DNA of 35,000 nt from Theodoxus fluviatilis (lineage: Eukaryota; Mollusca; Gastropoda; Cycloneritida; Neritidae). Every line of letters starts with the position of its first letter. Within the stretch, counting starts at the first letter, position 1. The stretch spans positions 42,501-77,500 of the forward strand of contig JAWQFJ010005731.1 of assembly GCA_034096865.1 (NCBI GenBank), in the 5' to 3' direction. Below the pieces are notes generated by a model, which saw only the letters and a program-made list of their open reading frames with translations, did no database searches and had not been told where the DNA came from. Shown here piece after piece: positions 1 to 11,894 of the stretch. Both the position numbers and the translations under genes were made by a program.

Positions 1-436
1 ACAGGATAAGAGTTGAGCAAACAAGCAGACAGCCCAGCTAGATCAAGGGCAGCAAGATGGCAAGCAGGCAGGACATACAGATAAACAGGAAGGCACGACC
101 CATCACGACAATACAGTATGGCACGGTGTAGCATAGCACAGCACAGCAATGCGTTGCAGGTACTCGTAGCACAGCTACGCATAGCGTAGCGTTGCACAAC
201 ATAGCGTAGTACAACACAGCATAGTATATATTAGCAGAACATAACATAGCATAGCCTTTGATATAGCATAAGATAATATGACACTATAATAGCGATCGTG
301 GTTTTGAAAAGGCTTCACACATGTAAGTCGTGCCAGTTTTGTCGTTCCTACAGCCACGTTGGCTAGCAGCAGTTTTTCTCGCTTCTTCAGCTAGGAAAAC
401 TTTGACCGGTTCGAAATGGTATGGCTCTATTGATGT
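1..436. repeat. degenerate short-period repeat, no gene
   Basis: From about 110 to 270 the sequence is built from imperfect AGCATAGC / AGCACAGC-like words. The apparent reading frames here are rich in Cys, Ala, Leu and Tyr only because of this repetition. I see no splice sites, domain or RNA gene in this stretch. Confidence 0.5.
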
Positions 437-636
437 TTTATGCGTGGCAATAGGTGCATGTTAGTCGCAACCAGGGTGTATGAAGTAGCAGACTTGACCA
501 CTGCACAAAACATTCAAATGCACATAGACGGACGAATTGGTGAACAACAGATGGAGGTACAGACAGACGAAATGGTGGACTGGAAAACGGACGAACGGAC
601 GGACGAACGGACTCCGTACTTCGGTCGGTGAGACCA

Positions 637-779
637 GGGGCGCGTTTGTTAGGCGTAAAATCTCTAGAAAATATCGAGGGCTAGGCGTTGCCTACGTTTC
701 TCGCTCATTAGCTGTAGGTGCGTCTCGATCGCCCTCGACTAGCCATCGAGGCGAGCCACTTACCTAACAAACGCGCCCC
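637..779. mobile_element. MITE family A, copy 1 (143 bp)
   Basis: A short non-coding element with terminal inverted repeats: GGGGCGCGTTTGTTAGG at the left and its reverse complement at the right end. The interior (about 655-695) is closely similar to the right part of the element at 19599-19935, and its right half matches the left part of that element in reverse complement. Both therefore belong to one family, in opposite orientation. No transposase is encoded. I could not define a clear target-site duplication. Confidence 0.75.
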
Positions 780-1201
780 GGGTGGCGTTACCTAGAGGCT
801 AACAGACTTCCTACGGTGGCTGACGGAAGAAACAGTAGTCGGTATCAAGATTGGAACGAAAAATCAGACAGTGGCTAGTGTTGGAGACAGCTTTGCTTCA
901 AGAATGGACTGAGTGGACGGTGCGTTTGATTACAGCAATGACTCCCTAAGAAACCAGAACATGTATTTGATTGCTTTGGACTAGCTTTGCTAGCGGTCGA
1001 TCGGCTTAGAGAACGCCGCTGAGGACGTCGGTGTCATTGGTGGCGTGTTATGTGCAAGTCACAAGTACTCCTTCTAGAGAAGTAGTCCTTGGCCAGTCAT
1101 TATTTTAGCGGTCGTGTTTTAGTAGGCTATGGCACATATACTGTAGTCCTGGAGCGGTATGGAGGCGGTCTGTACTGAAGGTTACCAGACATCTTCTACA
1201 G

Positions 1202-1420
1202 GAGAAGGAGCGCCTGGCCAGGCTTCAAGCGGAGCCGACGGAAGGGCTAGCAGTGAGTGGCAAGGCCATGTCTTTGCGCCAAATCAGACCATCGCGGTGT
1301 TCTCGCTATCTCAGCCAGCCTGTCACCAGGTTCTCAGACGTGGCGGCCCAGCATGTCCCCCCACACGTGGTGCTCTGCTCCGTTTCACCTACCCACAGCC
1401 ACTACCACCCTCCTCATCAG
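1202..1420 (+). CDS. possible internal exon A of an unrecognised gene
   Basis: A 73-codon open segment bounded by a plausible acceptor (catcttctacag before GAG) and donor (CATCAG then GTGCGT), phase 0 at both ends. It starts with a charged stretch (EKERLARLQAEPTEG) that could be coiled coil, and becomes Pro/His/Ser rich. The phase-0 end agrees with the phase-0 start of the exon at 3253, which is the main reason for the call. The open frame itself runs 1109-1597, so the boundaries rest on splice motifs only. No family is recognised, and it could be a chance open frame. Confidence 0.35.
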
Positions 1421-3252
<1,832 letters not shown>

Positions 3253-3385
3253 GTTAAACTCCCCACGGAAGTCCGAGACGATGCCAGACTATGGACATCC
3301 AAACGTGTGCCCAGCCTGTCCACGCCTGGTATGATCAAGTCTGTTGCCCCCACCAAAGATTATAGGTTACCCACTACACCTCCAG
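3253..3385 (+). CDS. probable internal exon B of an unrecognised gene
   Basis: A 133-nt segment between a good acceptor (ttttgtcgacag) and a strong donor (CCTCCAG then GTAAGC). It enters in phase 0 and leaves in phase 1. The peptide starts VKLPTEVRDDARLWTSKRVP and continues into a Ser/Thr/Pro-rich stretch with KDYRLPTTPPG at the end, resembling a conserved linear motif region in a disordered protein. The phase-1 end matches the exon at 5378. I do not recognise the family. Confidence 0.5.
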
Positions 3386-3869
3386 GTAAGCTGCCTTGCA
3401 GATCAATACGCATGCTGCAACAGCAAGAGAGGGGGAGGACAAGTGTGTGACCGGAGACTCAAGAGGAGTGGGTGGGAGTTGGTGAGTAGACGGGAAAAGG
3501 GGGTGGGGGTGGGGGGTAATAGGGTGGGTGGTGGAGCAAACAAAGCGGTTGTTGATGTAACGTGGGGCACGTGACATAAACGCAGGTTTGAAAGAGCGCT
3601 GGGGTGGGATTGTAGGCAGGGTGAAGGCGGTTGCATTTCAACATTGAGTAGTGTGGGGGTGGAGGTGCGTTGAGGGTTGAGGATGGAGAAATGAGGGAGC
3701 GAATGTTTTGCATTGTAGAATAGCGATTGGTGGCACAGATGAATAAAGAGGTCTGACTGGGAATGGAAGTCACGTGGACGAACTCACGAAGGGCAAAGTC
3801 AGGAACTGTGGCTGAGACACCTGGCTTTGTAACTGTATTTCATTGCTCGAGTCTGCCGCTGTAAATGAA

Positions 3870-4640
3870 CGACGCCATCATAGTAGCATAGCGTCGTTGT
3901 CTTCAAGGTGTCCCTGCTGTAACCAATGATGATCTTAATCATCAAAGCTTCCGCTTATACTCCCTCCCCCCTCTCTAGCTTCCTTTTCGACACAAACACA
4001 CCTTCATCCACCCCCACCCCCTTTGTTATCGATGTGTATAATGTACTTTGTTGCCTGGTCGCCCTCATGGACATCCTCCATGGATATCAACATGAACTGT
4101 CTATCGATGGCGCACAAAACTAATATGTAGCAGTTCCACGTGAAAGCATTGCACATCATTATGGGCATCCACTGGTCGGAAAAAGCAAACAGTCAAGAGG
4201 TGCTGGACAGAGCGGACTCAATACAGCATCGACTCGATGCGACTCACTGCGCAGTTTTGAAAGACTGTCCACACCCTGCGGATGTAAAGCGATAGAGTAC
4301 CTAGGCAACTACTGTACGGCGCTGTAGCAGAGCCGGTACATACAGAGACGGCCGTTGGTGGGGTTGAAGAACATCCTTAAGTATAACCTGTATTGCTATG
4401 AAATTCAGTCCCGCCAGCTTGAAGCCTCAACCAAGGAGAAATCGGTGTGGGGACCTGTCACCTCCAGGGCAGTTGCGGCTCACGAGGACAACCGTCAACA
4501 GCATGTTAATTGCCACTGCAAGGGATAGACGCAAAGAATGCCGCGTTTACAACAGCCCAGATCAGAATTTTGCTGCAACTTTTGTGGTCGCGCTTTTTCT
4601 CCGACACTTCACATCCCGCCGCCGACACCAAAACCGTCGT
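3870..4640 (+). mobile_element. decayed LINE 3' end (reverse-transcriptase C-terminal region and zinc finger)
   Basis: Around 4158-4225 one frame reads IMGIHWSEKANSQEVLDRAD. This resembles the segment after the catalytic domain in metazoan non-LTR retrotransposon polymerases (form: ILGIxWxDxxxNxEVLxRA). Around 4500-4620 broken frames give a basic stretch and then FCCNFCGRAF, like the C-terminal CCHH-type finger of these elements. Several frameshifts and stops separate the pieces, so it is dead. The right end runs directly into the pyrimidine tract at 4640, probably the element's expanded simple-sequence tail. The left boundary is uncertain. Confidence 0.55.
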
Positions 4641-5304
4641 CGCAATCTTTCTCCTCGTCTTTCTCTTCTTCCTTCTCGTCTTCCTCCTTCTCCTCGTCTT
4701 CCTCCTCCTCCTCCTCGTCTTCCTCCTCCTTCTCGTCTTCCTCCTCATCCTCCTCGTCTTTCTCCTCCTCGTTCTCGTCCTCCTCCTCCTCCTCTTTCTC
4801 GTCCTCCCCCTCCTCCTCTTTCTCTCCCTCCTCTTTCTCGTCCTTCTATTTCTCGTCCTCCTCCTCCTCCTCTTTCTCGTCGTCCTCCTCCTCCTCTTTC
4901 TCGTCCTTCTCGTCCTCCTCGTCATCGTCCACCTCCTCCTTCTCGTCATTGTCCTCGACCTCTTCCTCGTCCTCCTTCTCTCCTTCCTCGTTGTCCTCCT
5001 CCCCTTCCTCCTCGTCGTCGTCCTCCTTTTCGTCATCGTCCTCCTCCTCGTTGTCGTCGTCTTCATCTTCCTCCTCCTCGATCATTTTTGTCCTCGTCAT
5101 TTTCGTCCTCGTTGTCGTCGTATTCGTCCTCGTTTTCGTCGTCCTCCTCCTCTTTTTCATCCTCCTAGTTGTCGTCATCTTCGTCGTCGTCGGCCTCCTC
5201 CTCCGCCTCCTGTTCCCCCTCCTGTTCCTTCTCCTCCTCCTCCGCCTCCTGTTCCCCCTCCTGTTCCTTCTCCTCCTCCGCGTTCTCCTGTTCCTCCTCC
5301 TCCT
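4640..5304. repeat. degenerate (TCC/TCG/TTC)n pyrimidine tract
   Basis: About 665 bp made almost wholly of C and T with single G's, mostly as TCC, TTC and GTC trinucleotides. The minus strand is nearly pure purine. All long reading frames here (Ser/Phe-rich, Leu/Val-rich, Arg/Thr-rich on the other strand) are by-products of this composition. The tract directly precedes the acceptor of exon C, so in the transcript it would be a very long polypyrimidine tract. A triplex-forming (H-DNA) conformation is possible on composition. Confidence 0.9.
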
Positions 5305-5315
5305 TCATCATCATC

Positions 5316-5347
<32 letters not shown>

Positions 5348-5356
5348 CATCATCAC
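5305..5356. repeat. (CAT)n microsatellite
   Basis: Trinucleotide tract of CAT/TCA with one CACCAT interruption, directly after the pyrimidine tract and about 20 bp before the exon C acceptor. Confidence 0.95.
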
Positions 5357-5377
5357 TCCTGTTTGCTGTACATGTAG

Positions 5378-5913
5378 ACGAAGCGAAGACGAGCCAGTCC
5401 CCCAGGCAGACGACGGTGCGAAGCACGGACCAGGTTGCCATCATCGACCTGAACGAGGTTGCCTCGTCGACCCTCGCAGCTATCCAGCGCCCCCTAACGA
5501 CAGCAAAAGAACTTCCTCGGTCAAGGCCAAAGACTGAAAACTTGACCCGGCGGCGGGGCAAGCTGTACTCCTCCATCTGGGACGTCCCCAGCTCCAGAGT
5601 TGAAGACGATGTTAACGTTGAGGAGCTTTCACCGGAGAATCCCACGTCGGAGCAACCTCCATTCCGCAGTCCCCCCGCGCCTTGCCCCTCTCCCGTTGAC
5701 TTCCCAACCTCCTTACTCCCTCGGTCCTCTTCCCACTCTTACCGCTGCTCCTCTCCAGGTCTCGTCTTCTCTGCGGCCCCCAGTGTCTGCGACTCGCCGT
5801 TTTCCCTTGCCATGTACGTTCCCTGCCCCTCTCCCGTCCCCAAGAGGGGGTCCGCTTGTTCCAAAAGGTCTACATCAGCGCTCTGCACCATCCACGACAG
5901 CTGGCCTGGGTGA
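5378..5913 (+). CDS. probable last exon C of an unrecognised gene
   Basis: Acceptor gctgtacatgtag, then AC GAA GCG, which completes the phase-1 codon left by the exon at 3253-3385. About 178 residues follow before a TGA at 5911-5913. The first part (VAIIDLNEVASSTLAAIQRP, then a basic RRRGKLYSSIWDVPSSRV and an acidic VEDDVNVEELSPENPTSEQP) looks like real protein. The rest is Pro/Ser-rich and probably disordered. The gene converges on DFFA. Function unknown; no known domain is visible. Confidence 0.5.
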
Positions 5914-6085
5914 CCAGCATCTGGCCTCTCCTGCATTGACAAGGCCGTCCAGGGAAGTACAGCGAGAGATCGGGAAAGGGGAAAGTTGGAGCTCTCTGGT
6001 GCACGATCGACGCTTATTTCCGCAACAACGCAAAAATGTGGGACTGTCTCCTAGCACATGATAGTTGGACACATACATGCGCGAG

Positions 6086-6144
<59 letters not shown>

Positions 6145-6828
6145 ACGCAGAAGCACTCACACAAGCAGGGGACACACATACACACACCGCAAGAACTACC
6201 TGTCCTTGTGCTAAAACATTTTCAGAAACCGACTAATCCTGTACAGCTATCTCTGCCTGGATCGCTTCTTGCCTCCACATCTATCTTGGACCGCGAGAAA
6301 GAACATCCATGAGAGGACGCGAATGAATTTCGCTCGAACGTCTTTCTTCCTTGATTGCTAATAGGCGTAATGGATTTTGACTGGGATAAAACAATCTGTA
6401 ATTGCATGACCAGTTTTTATGTTTTGTACAACTCTGCTGTAGATCTTGGCAGTAGAAGTTCATGCGAGAGCATCTCCGTTCGGCAGCAGTCTCCTAGACA
6501 GGCTGTGGCCAGTACTAGGATTGTGCCTCTGCATGGGAGGCACAGCCGAATACCCTTTTTCTCGACTCGGTCTCCATTCCCATGGGCAGTCGACATGAAT
6601 GACAAAGTGAAGAAGTTTGATGGTCGTTATATGAAAGAATCAAATGTTTCAGTTTTTCTCCCCCATTGCTATGTAGTGAAAGAACTTCGAATGTCGGAAG
6701 CTATGTAACGATTGTTCGATTAGCTGAAGTGGTGCCGGTGGTAAGCAACAATTTGTCTAGCCAGCTGCCCTGGTACCTTTGTTTTCATGGATGTACAAGT
6801 GTGGGTATGTGCATGTGTACGTGTACAA

Positions 6829-6830
<2 letters not shown>
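5914..6830 (+). other. region downstream of exon C
   Basis: Probable 3' UTR or intergenic DNA with a (CA)n tract at 6092-6148 and no recognisable gene. I see no canonical AATAAA before 7353. Later candidates lie at about 7354, 8664, 8988 and 9286, so the 3' end of the unrecognised gene is unresolved. Confidence 0.3.
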
Positions 6831-6831
<1 letters not shown>

Positions 6832-6892
<61 letters not shown>

Positions 6893-6960
6893 TGAACTGA
6901 ACTGAATGTTTATTCATTGGCCGGCAGCCCGCTGAACTACATATATAACAATAGTTCATC
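6832..6960 (-). mobile_element. retroposon 3' end with GA/CT tail
   Basis: Read on the minus strand: a GGCCAATGAATAAACA segment, then three TTCAG units, then a pure (CT)n tract (GA at 6832-6890 on the plus strand). A polyadenylation hexamer followed by short tail repeats is typical of LINE or SINE 3' ends. The element behind it is not identified. Confidence 0.45.
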
Positions 6961-7027
6961 AGCGTGGCAAAAACCCATATGTTTAGATATTCAAGGAAAA
7001 CACAACTAGAATAATCAGAGTTACACT

Positions 7028-8051
7028 GCTTGTTCAGGAGGAGAAGCGCTGCGAAGCGCTGCACAGCGCTGCACGTGTTTCACTCCTGAACAGCAATTTT
7101 GGGGCGTGATTCACTCAGCGCTGAGCAGCGCTGTGCATCACAAGGCTTGTTCAGAAGAACTCCGCGCTGCATGAGCGCTTAATGTTGGCAATTGAGCGCT
7201 TCATTGCTCACCTGAACGCCCCAGATTTTGTGCAGCGCTTCACTTGTTAAAGGGGAGGTAAATCTTCTGCGCCCCATGTTGTGTTGATAGACGCGAAGAA
7301 AATATTTTCTTTGCCACAGATATCGTTTATGCACGTTTACATGTATTCTGCATGAATAAAGTCCACTACGGTGTCATCCTTACTTGCCATTCTTCGCGCA
7401 TATAGGGCGCTTGGGGCAAATAAAGCCCGTTCCAGTCCCAAAATGATGTTTCTGAGGGTTATTGTACGCGTCGACGGCCAGTGCGGGATCGAAGACGCCA
7501 TTTTGTTTTGCTGCGAAATCCTACTGCTGCACGTCGGATTGGTGATTCACAGCGCTGCGTTGCGCTGAGTGAGCGCTGAGTGAATCGCGCCCCAAATTGC
7601 CGTTCAGGAGTGAATCACATTAGGCGCTGAGTAAGCGCAATGAAGCACTGCGCCTTCTGAACTCCCCTACCGATCCGCTGAAGTGATTCACACGATTTTC
7701 AAAATGGCGTCTTCGATCCCGCAGTGGCCGTCGATGCGTAAATTAACCATCAGAAACATCATTTTGGGACTGGAACGGGCTTTTTTTGCCCCAAGCTCTC
7801 TGTATGCGCGAGTAATGCCAAGTAAGGATGACACAGTGGTGGACTTTATTCATGCAGAATACATTTAAACGTGCATAAAGGATGTATGTGGCAAACAAAA
7901 CACTTTCTTAGCGTCTAGCAACACAACATGGGGCGCAGTAGATTTACCTCCCCTTTAACAAGTGACGCGCTGAACTAAATCTGTAGGTGTTCAGGATGAG
8001 GCAAAGAGCGTTCAATTGCCAACATGAAGCGCTTCGTACTCCTGAACAAGC
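7028..8051. mobile_element. foldback (large inverted-repeat) element, about 1.02 kb
   Basis: The ends are GCTTGTTCAGGAG and CTCCTGAACAAGC. The arms (about 7028-7505 and 7699-8051) are imperfect inverted copies of each other along their length. For example, a segment at 7438-7505 ending GACGCCATTTTG pairs with one starting CAAAATGGCGTC at 7699. A segment at 7246-7310 (AGGGGAGGTAAATCTTCTGC) pairs with 7900-7960. The spacer 7506-7698 has smaller inverted repeats of its own (GATTCAC / GTGAATC). It is dense in GCGCT words and has no coding capacity. No target duplication is clear. Confidence 0.75.
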
Positions 8052-8068
8052 CTACAGTCAAAGCGCAG

Positions 8069-8069
<1 letters not shown>

Positions 8070-8134
<65 letters not shown>

Positions 8135-8174
8135 GACAGACAGACAGACAGAGGCAGACAGACAGAGACAGAGT

Positions 8175-8250
<76 letters not shown>

Positions 8251-8290
8251 GACAGACAGACAGACAGAGGCAGACAGACAGAGACAGAGT

Positions 8291-8346
<56 letters not shown>

Positions 8347-8365
8347 CAGAGAGAGAGATAGGAGG
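8070..8365. repeat. compound microsatellite with internal duplication
   Basis: (GA)n, then (ACAG)n, then a GTCACACACACA block, with the whole module duplicated once at a period of about 116 bp (8130 and 8246). The Arg/Glu- or Ser/Leu-rich reading frames are artefacts. Confidence 0.9.
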
Positions 8366-8553
8366 GAGGGGGACTTCAAGACATGTGTTGCCATCTTTAG
8401 TCACCTTGATCAAGACTACTCGACAACCAACAGTGATACTGAAATGTCAACAGTGTCATTGCTTGTTCAAGAAACCCTCTGGCACAGGAGACCGAAATAT
8501 TGTGTGTGGTATAGTGGCCAGGATGTGATTGTATGTCACTGTAGATTCCCACG

Positions 8554-8652
8554 GGATGGAAGCTGCGTCACAAATGATGAGGTCAAACTTGAATGACCTG
8601 TCCTACAGGATGGAAGCTGCGTCACAAATGATGAGATCAAACTTGAATGATA
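8554..8652. repeat. 54-bp direct tandem duplication
   Basis: Two adjacent copies beginning GGATGGAAGCTGCGTCAC at 8554 and 8608, nearly identical over about 45 bp. The flanks (8366-9470) show no recognisable gene, only AATAAA hexamers at about 8664, 8988 and 9286. Confidence 0.9.
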
Positions 8653-9475
8653 CGTCCAACCAAGAATAAAAAGCTTTCATCAATGGTGGTGTGTGGTGCC
8701 CCCTTTTGAAGTAAGTTTTGGTAAAGTGAACTGCTCTACTGGCCATCAGAGTTTTGATATTTGCATTTTGTTAACAAATATTTGTCCATCCAGACTTCTA
8801 ATGTTTACAAGGTGCTCTCCAAACATGGCTTCCAATTTTCATAAATTTGACTGCCCTTGCTGTCATGTGAACAACTGGGAGAGCAAGGTGGATGACTACC
8901 AAACTGCATGAACCCCAAAGAATTCGATACAAGTCAAAGGAGCATTTCTTTTCTAACTGTACACTTATTTGCTAGGGATGATTCCCTAATAAAGACAATA
9001 GAGAAAGTTGTTGTGTGAGTATATGTGCAGAAGTCTCTCTCTCTCTCTCTCCCTCAAACACACATACACACTGAGAAGATGCATGAATGTGAAACACATG
9101 AACATACACCCAAACACATGCCCACATGACCTGACCTCTTTAAACACACAGACATTCACTGACAAGTGCAGCTGATACTTAAGCCTTGCCTTGATTCGAG
9201 ATCAATATAACCGATGAAGACATGTACGGGAAGCCTGGTGGAGGACAAGCGCAAGCCTTTCTCGGGGATGAAGAGTGGGTAACCAAATAAAGCCTGAACT
9301 TTTTCGGGTATGCAATATTGAAGCGGCGAAGCACAGGACTAGGAGGCAGGACTATCACTTACTTGTTTCACCAACAACTTTAATGGACTGGCTGGAGAAG
9401 TACAGGAACTGGCAATTTTAGTGGAATATGCCTGCAGCACTTGGCATGAAGCCATGGATTCTCTTCTAACTTGGC

Positions 9476-9514
9476 TTTTTTTTTTTTTTTTTTTTTTGGG
9501 GGGGGGGGGGGGGG
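9476..9514. repeat. T23-G16 homopolymer pair
   Basis: A run of 23 T (9476-9498) directly followed by 16 G (9499-9514). Either run length may be affected by sequencing or assembly error. Confidence 0.9.
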
Positions 9515-10029
9515 AGGAAGTCTCTAATGTCAACAGCTTTTCTCTTCTCAGCTCTTGCATTGTGAGCCTGATTAGTGGGCTGGGAACATCTAGCTTCAGG
9601 TCGCTTTGGAAGACATGCAACAAAATGGTTGGGACGCCAGTTTTTTCTTCGGATCCCCATTTTGGTCCACATACTGGCTGGGTTGGCTCCTGCAGGGTTT
9701 GACTCAAGCACTCTTGGGTTGATCACTCTGTGTAGATCTTGTTTTGGGGGGCCTTCATTTTCATACTCGGAAAGCCAGTCTCCTTAAAAAAAAACACTGA
9801 ACCCTCTAAAAAGTCCGGATAACTGACCCCCAAAAACCTGAAAAGCCTGAACATTTTCATTCCTGTTTCTCAGCACTGGCCACTGTAGTTGGTGCAGTAG
9901 TAGCAGGCATCCATCAGTTCCAACAATGGATTTGAGCCAGTCCTGTCCTGTCAACAATGCAGCAATGGCAGTCTCTGAAAGTTGAATTGGTCTGCCTGCC
10001 TGGAGCTGGGCCTCTCTGGAGACGCCTGT

Positions 10030-10475
10030 CAACCGTCCTCCGTCAAACTCCTAGAGCTGAGAGTTACCTCTCTGCATGCGTCTCCAGGCGCTTGTCTGAA
10101 GCAGGTGTCCATGTAGATCCCTAGCACCTTGAGAGTATGCTTGCATGTCTTTCTAGCACAGCTGCAGATGACCTGCAGGCCTCTTTCCCTCTGCAAGTTT
10201 TCTGTAAAGAAGATCTTCCTCCATTTGCCCTTCCTCTGAATGGGAGAGGTGACCCAACCAACATAGCTGTCACTGTTTGAGCTGGGCGTACATGGAGGGT
10301 ACTCCTGTTTAACATGTTTAACATACAGAGCCGAAACCCTGCATGGGACAAACAGAAAAAATGTAGGACCACAGGCGAGGACTGAACCAGCGATCTTTCG
10401 GTTAGCACCCGAAATGCTTTACCAGTTGAGCTACCATGAGTACTCCTGTTCTCTCCAGCACTGTGCCGTTGGCCA
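10030..10475 (-). mobile_element. decayed LINE fragment (post-RT region), interrupted by a SINE
   Basis: On the minus strand, removing the SINE at 10310-10439 lets one frame run VLERTGVPSMYAQLKQ, stop, then QLCWLGHLSHSEEGQ and DLLYRKLAEGKRPAGH. This resembles the conserved segment after the reverse transcriptase in metazoan non-LTR elements (form: PSMxALLxxRRLRWxGHVxRM, YGELAxGKRPxG). Premature stops show it is dead. It appears to be the same superfamily as the fragments at 3.9-4.6 kb and 23.1-23.5 kb. Confidence 0.6.
10310..10439 (-). mobile_element. tRNA-derived SINE (about 130 bp) with 11-bp target duplication
   Basis: The minus strand starts with a tRNA-like head: A-box-like TAGCTCAACTGGT, an anticodon-stem-like TTTCGG/CCGAAA hairpin with a 7-nt loop containing GCT, and B-box-like GGTTCAGTCC. 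The acceptor and T stems are poorly paired, so it is not a functional tRNA gene. The tail carries two GTTAAACAT words. GTACTCCTGTT flanks it on both sides (10299-10309 and 10440-10450), a target-site duplication that splits the LINE reading frame. Confidence 0.75.
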
Positions 10476-10846
10476 TGCAGTATTGGTATGCAAAGCCACC
10501 AGAAAACTCAGACAGATCGTCACCAAGAATAAGACCAATGAGCTGAGGCTGCGGGGTTAAATAGTAATCAAGATTTAAAAGAAGAAATAAAAAGGGACCT
10601 AATACTTACATTGATTGTAGGTTACTGTTTCTCTTCTTGTTACAGTTCACCGTCTCCATTATGCCAAAGAAAAGAGGGTGCTGGTGTTTCTCCTGAAAAA
10701 TGGGTTTGAATGCACTTATTTGGGATAAGACAAGTTCATAAAAACTACACTCTAATAGTTTAGGTCCCTTTTACTCTAAATTTAGTCTGACACTTTTTAC
10801 TGGCACCTCATCCAAATCATTTTACAGTACATAATTTATATTAAAC
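10476..10846. other. no recognisable gene
   Basis: A minus-strand open stretch at about 10476-10550 (QLIGLILGDDLSEFSGGF) abuts the LINE remnant and may be part of it. The remaining 300 bases are AT-rich with nothing I can support. Confidence 0.25.
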
Positions 10847-10849
10847 AAG

Positions 10850-11692
10850 AAGGGCAAAGCCCATACGACTCACATGCTTGACCTTGACCTTTATATGACC
10901 TTGAACTTCAGGTGACCTTCAAGGTCAAGGTCAAACAACTAAACCTACCAATGACATCATACACGAAGAAATGCTTTACACATTTTCCCTACCAAAATAC
11001 ATGTGACCTTGACCCAAGGTCAAGGTCATCCAAGGTCATGCAACACAAAGCTGTTAATTCAAGACATAGGAAGCACAATGGTGCTTATTGGCACTTTCTA
11101 CCGTGAGATATAGTCACCTTTAGTGGTTCACTACCCCATTTTGGTCACATTTCATAAGGGTCAAAGTGACCTTGACCTTGATGATATGTGACCAAATGTG
11201 TCTCATGATGAAAGTATAACATGTGCCCCACATAATTATTAAGTTTGAAACAGTTATCTTCCATAGTTCAGGGTCAAGGTCACTTCAAAATATGTATACA
11301 ATCCAACTTTGAAGAGCTACTGTGACCTTGACCTTAAAGCAAGGTCAACCAAACTGGTATCAAAAGATAGGGCTTGCTTTGACCTATATACCACTTGTAG
11401 CTAAGGTCGCCATTCTCAATAACGTGGGAGAAAATTGGGAAAATGTGAAAAATGACTGTTTTTGAGACCACATTTATGGCTCCTGTGACCTTGACCTTGA
11501 AGCAAGGTCAAGTCACTATGTATATTTTTTGAGGCCTTGTAATCATACACCATCATGCCACATTTGGTGTTGATAGACTTAATAGTCTCCGAGAAAAATC
11601 CAACGTTTAAGTTTTTTACGGACGCCCGCCCGCCCGGACGGACGGACGACACGGCTCAGTACATAGACTCACTTTTGCTTCGCATGTGAGTC
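10850..11692. mobile_element. interspersed repeat packed with TGACCTTGACC words
   Basis: It is bounded by short inverted ends (GACTCACATGC at 10867-10877 and GCATGTGAGTC at 11682-11692). It contains about 19 copies of TGACCTT or AAGGTCA in both orientations, many as the direct double TGACCTTGACCTT, plus an inverted pair TGACCTTCAAGGTCA near 10910. The right part has a GGACGGACGGACG stretch. No protein is encoded. Overall it looks like a non-autonomous element. Confidence 0.6.
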
Positions 11693-11774
11693 AAAAAGCT
11701 TTGTTGATATTTATCCAATTGTAAGTGGCCAACATACCATAGCAACTGCAAAGTGAGAACTAGGTCAAATCAGC

Positions 11775-11894
11775 CTGTGGCGAATATAGGGCGATCTGCT
11801 GTGGCGAATATAGGGCGATCTGCTGTGGCGAATATAGGGCGATCTGCTGTGGCGAATATAGGGCGATCTGCTGTGGCGAATATAGGGCGATCTG
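11775..11894. repeat. 24-bp tandem repeat, exactly 5 copies
   Basis: Five identical 24-bp units beginning CTGTGGCGAATATAGGGC. In the plus-strand frame starting at 11753 each unit encodes VANIGRSA, so an 87-codon frame stays open across the array. I found no splice sites or flanking protein similarity to support coding. Confidence 0.97.

Noticed and set aside
4506..5645. Long Arg/Thr-rich, Ser/Phe-rich, Leu/Val-rich and Glu/Asp-rich reading frames
   Set aside because: All come from the degenerate pyrimidine tract and appear in several frames on both strands. Only the part after the acceptor at 5377 has normal protein composition.
8024..8596. Arg/Glu-rich 190-codon frame
   Set aside because: Two thirds is (GA)n and (ACAG)n translation. 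The tail crosses a 54-bp duplication and shows no domain or splice support.
9784..10032. Minus-strand 82-codon frame that looks protein-like
   Set aside because: It contains plausible stretches such as QDWLKSIVGTDGCLLLL but directly continues a dead LINE fragment and has no intron signals, so it is best treated as transposon debris.
10366..10439. Functional tRNA gene on the minus strand
   Set aside because: A and B boxes and the anticodon hairpin are recognisable, but acceptor and T stems do not pair. The element has a tail and a target duplication, so it is a SINE.
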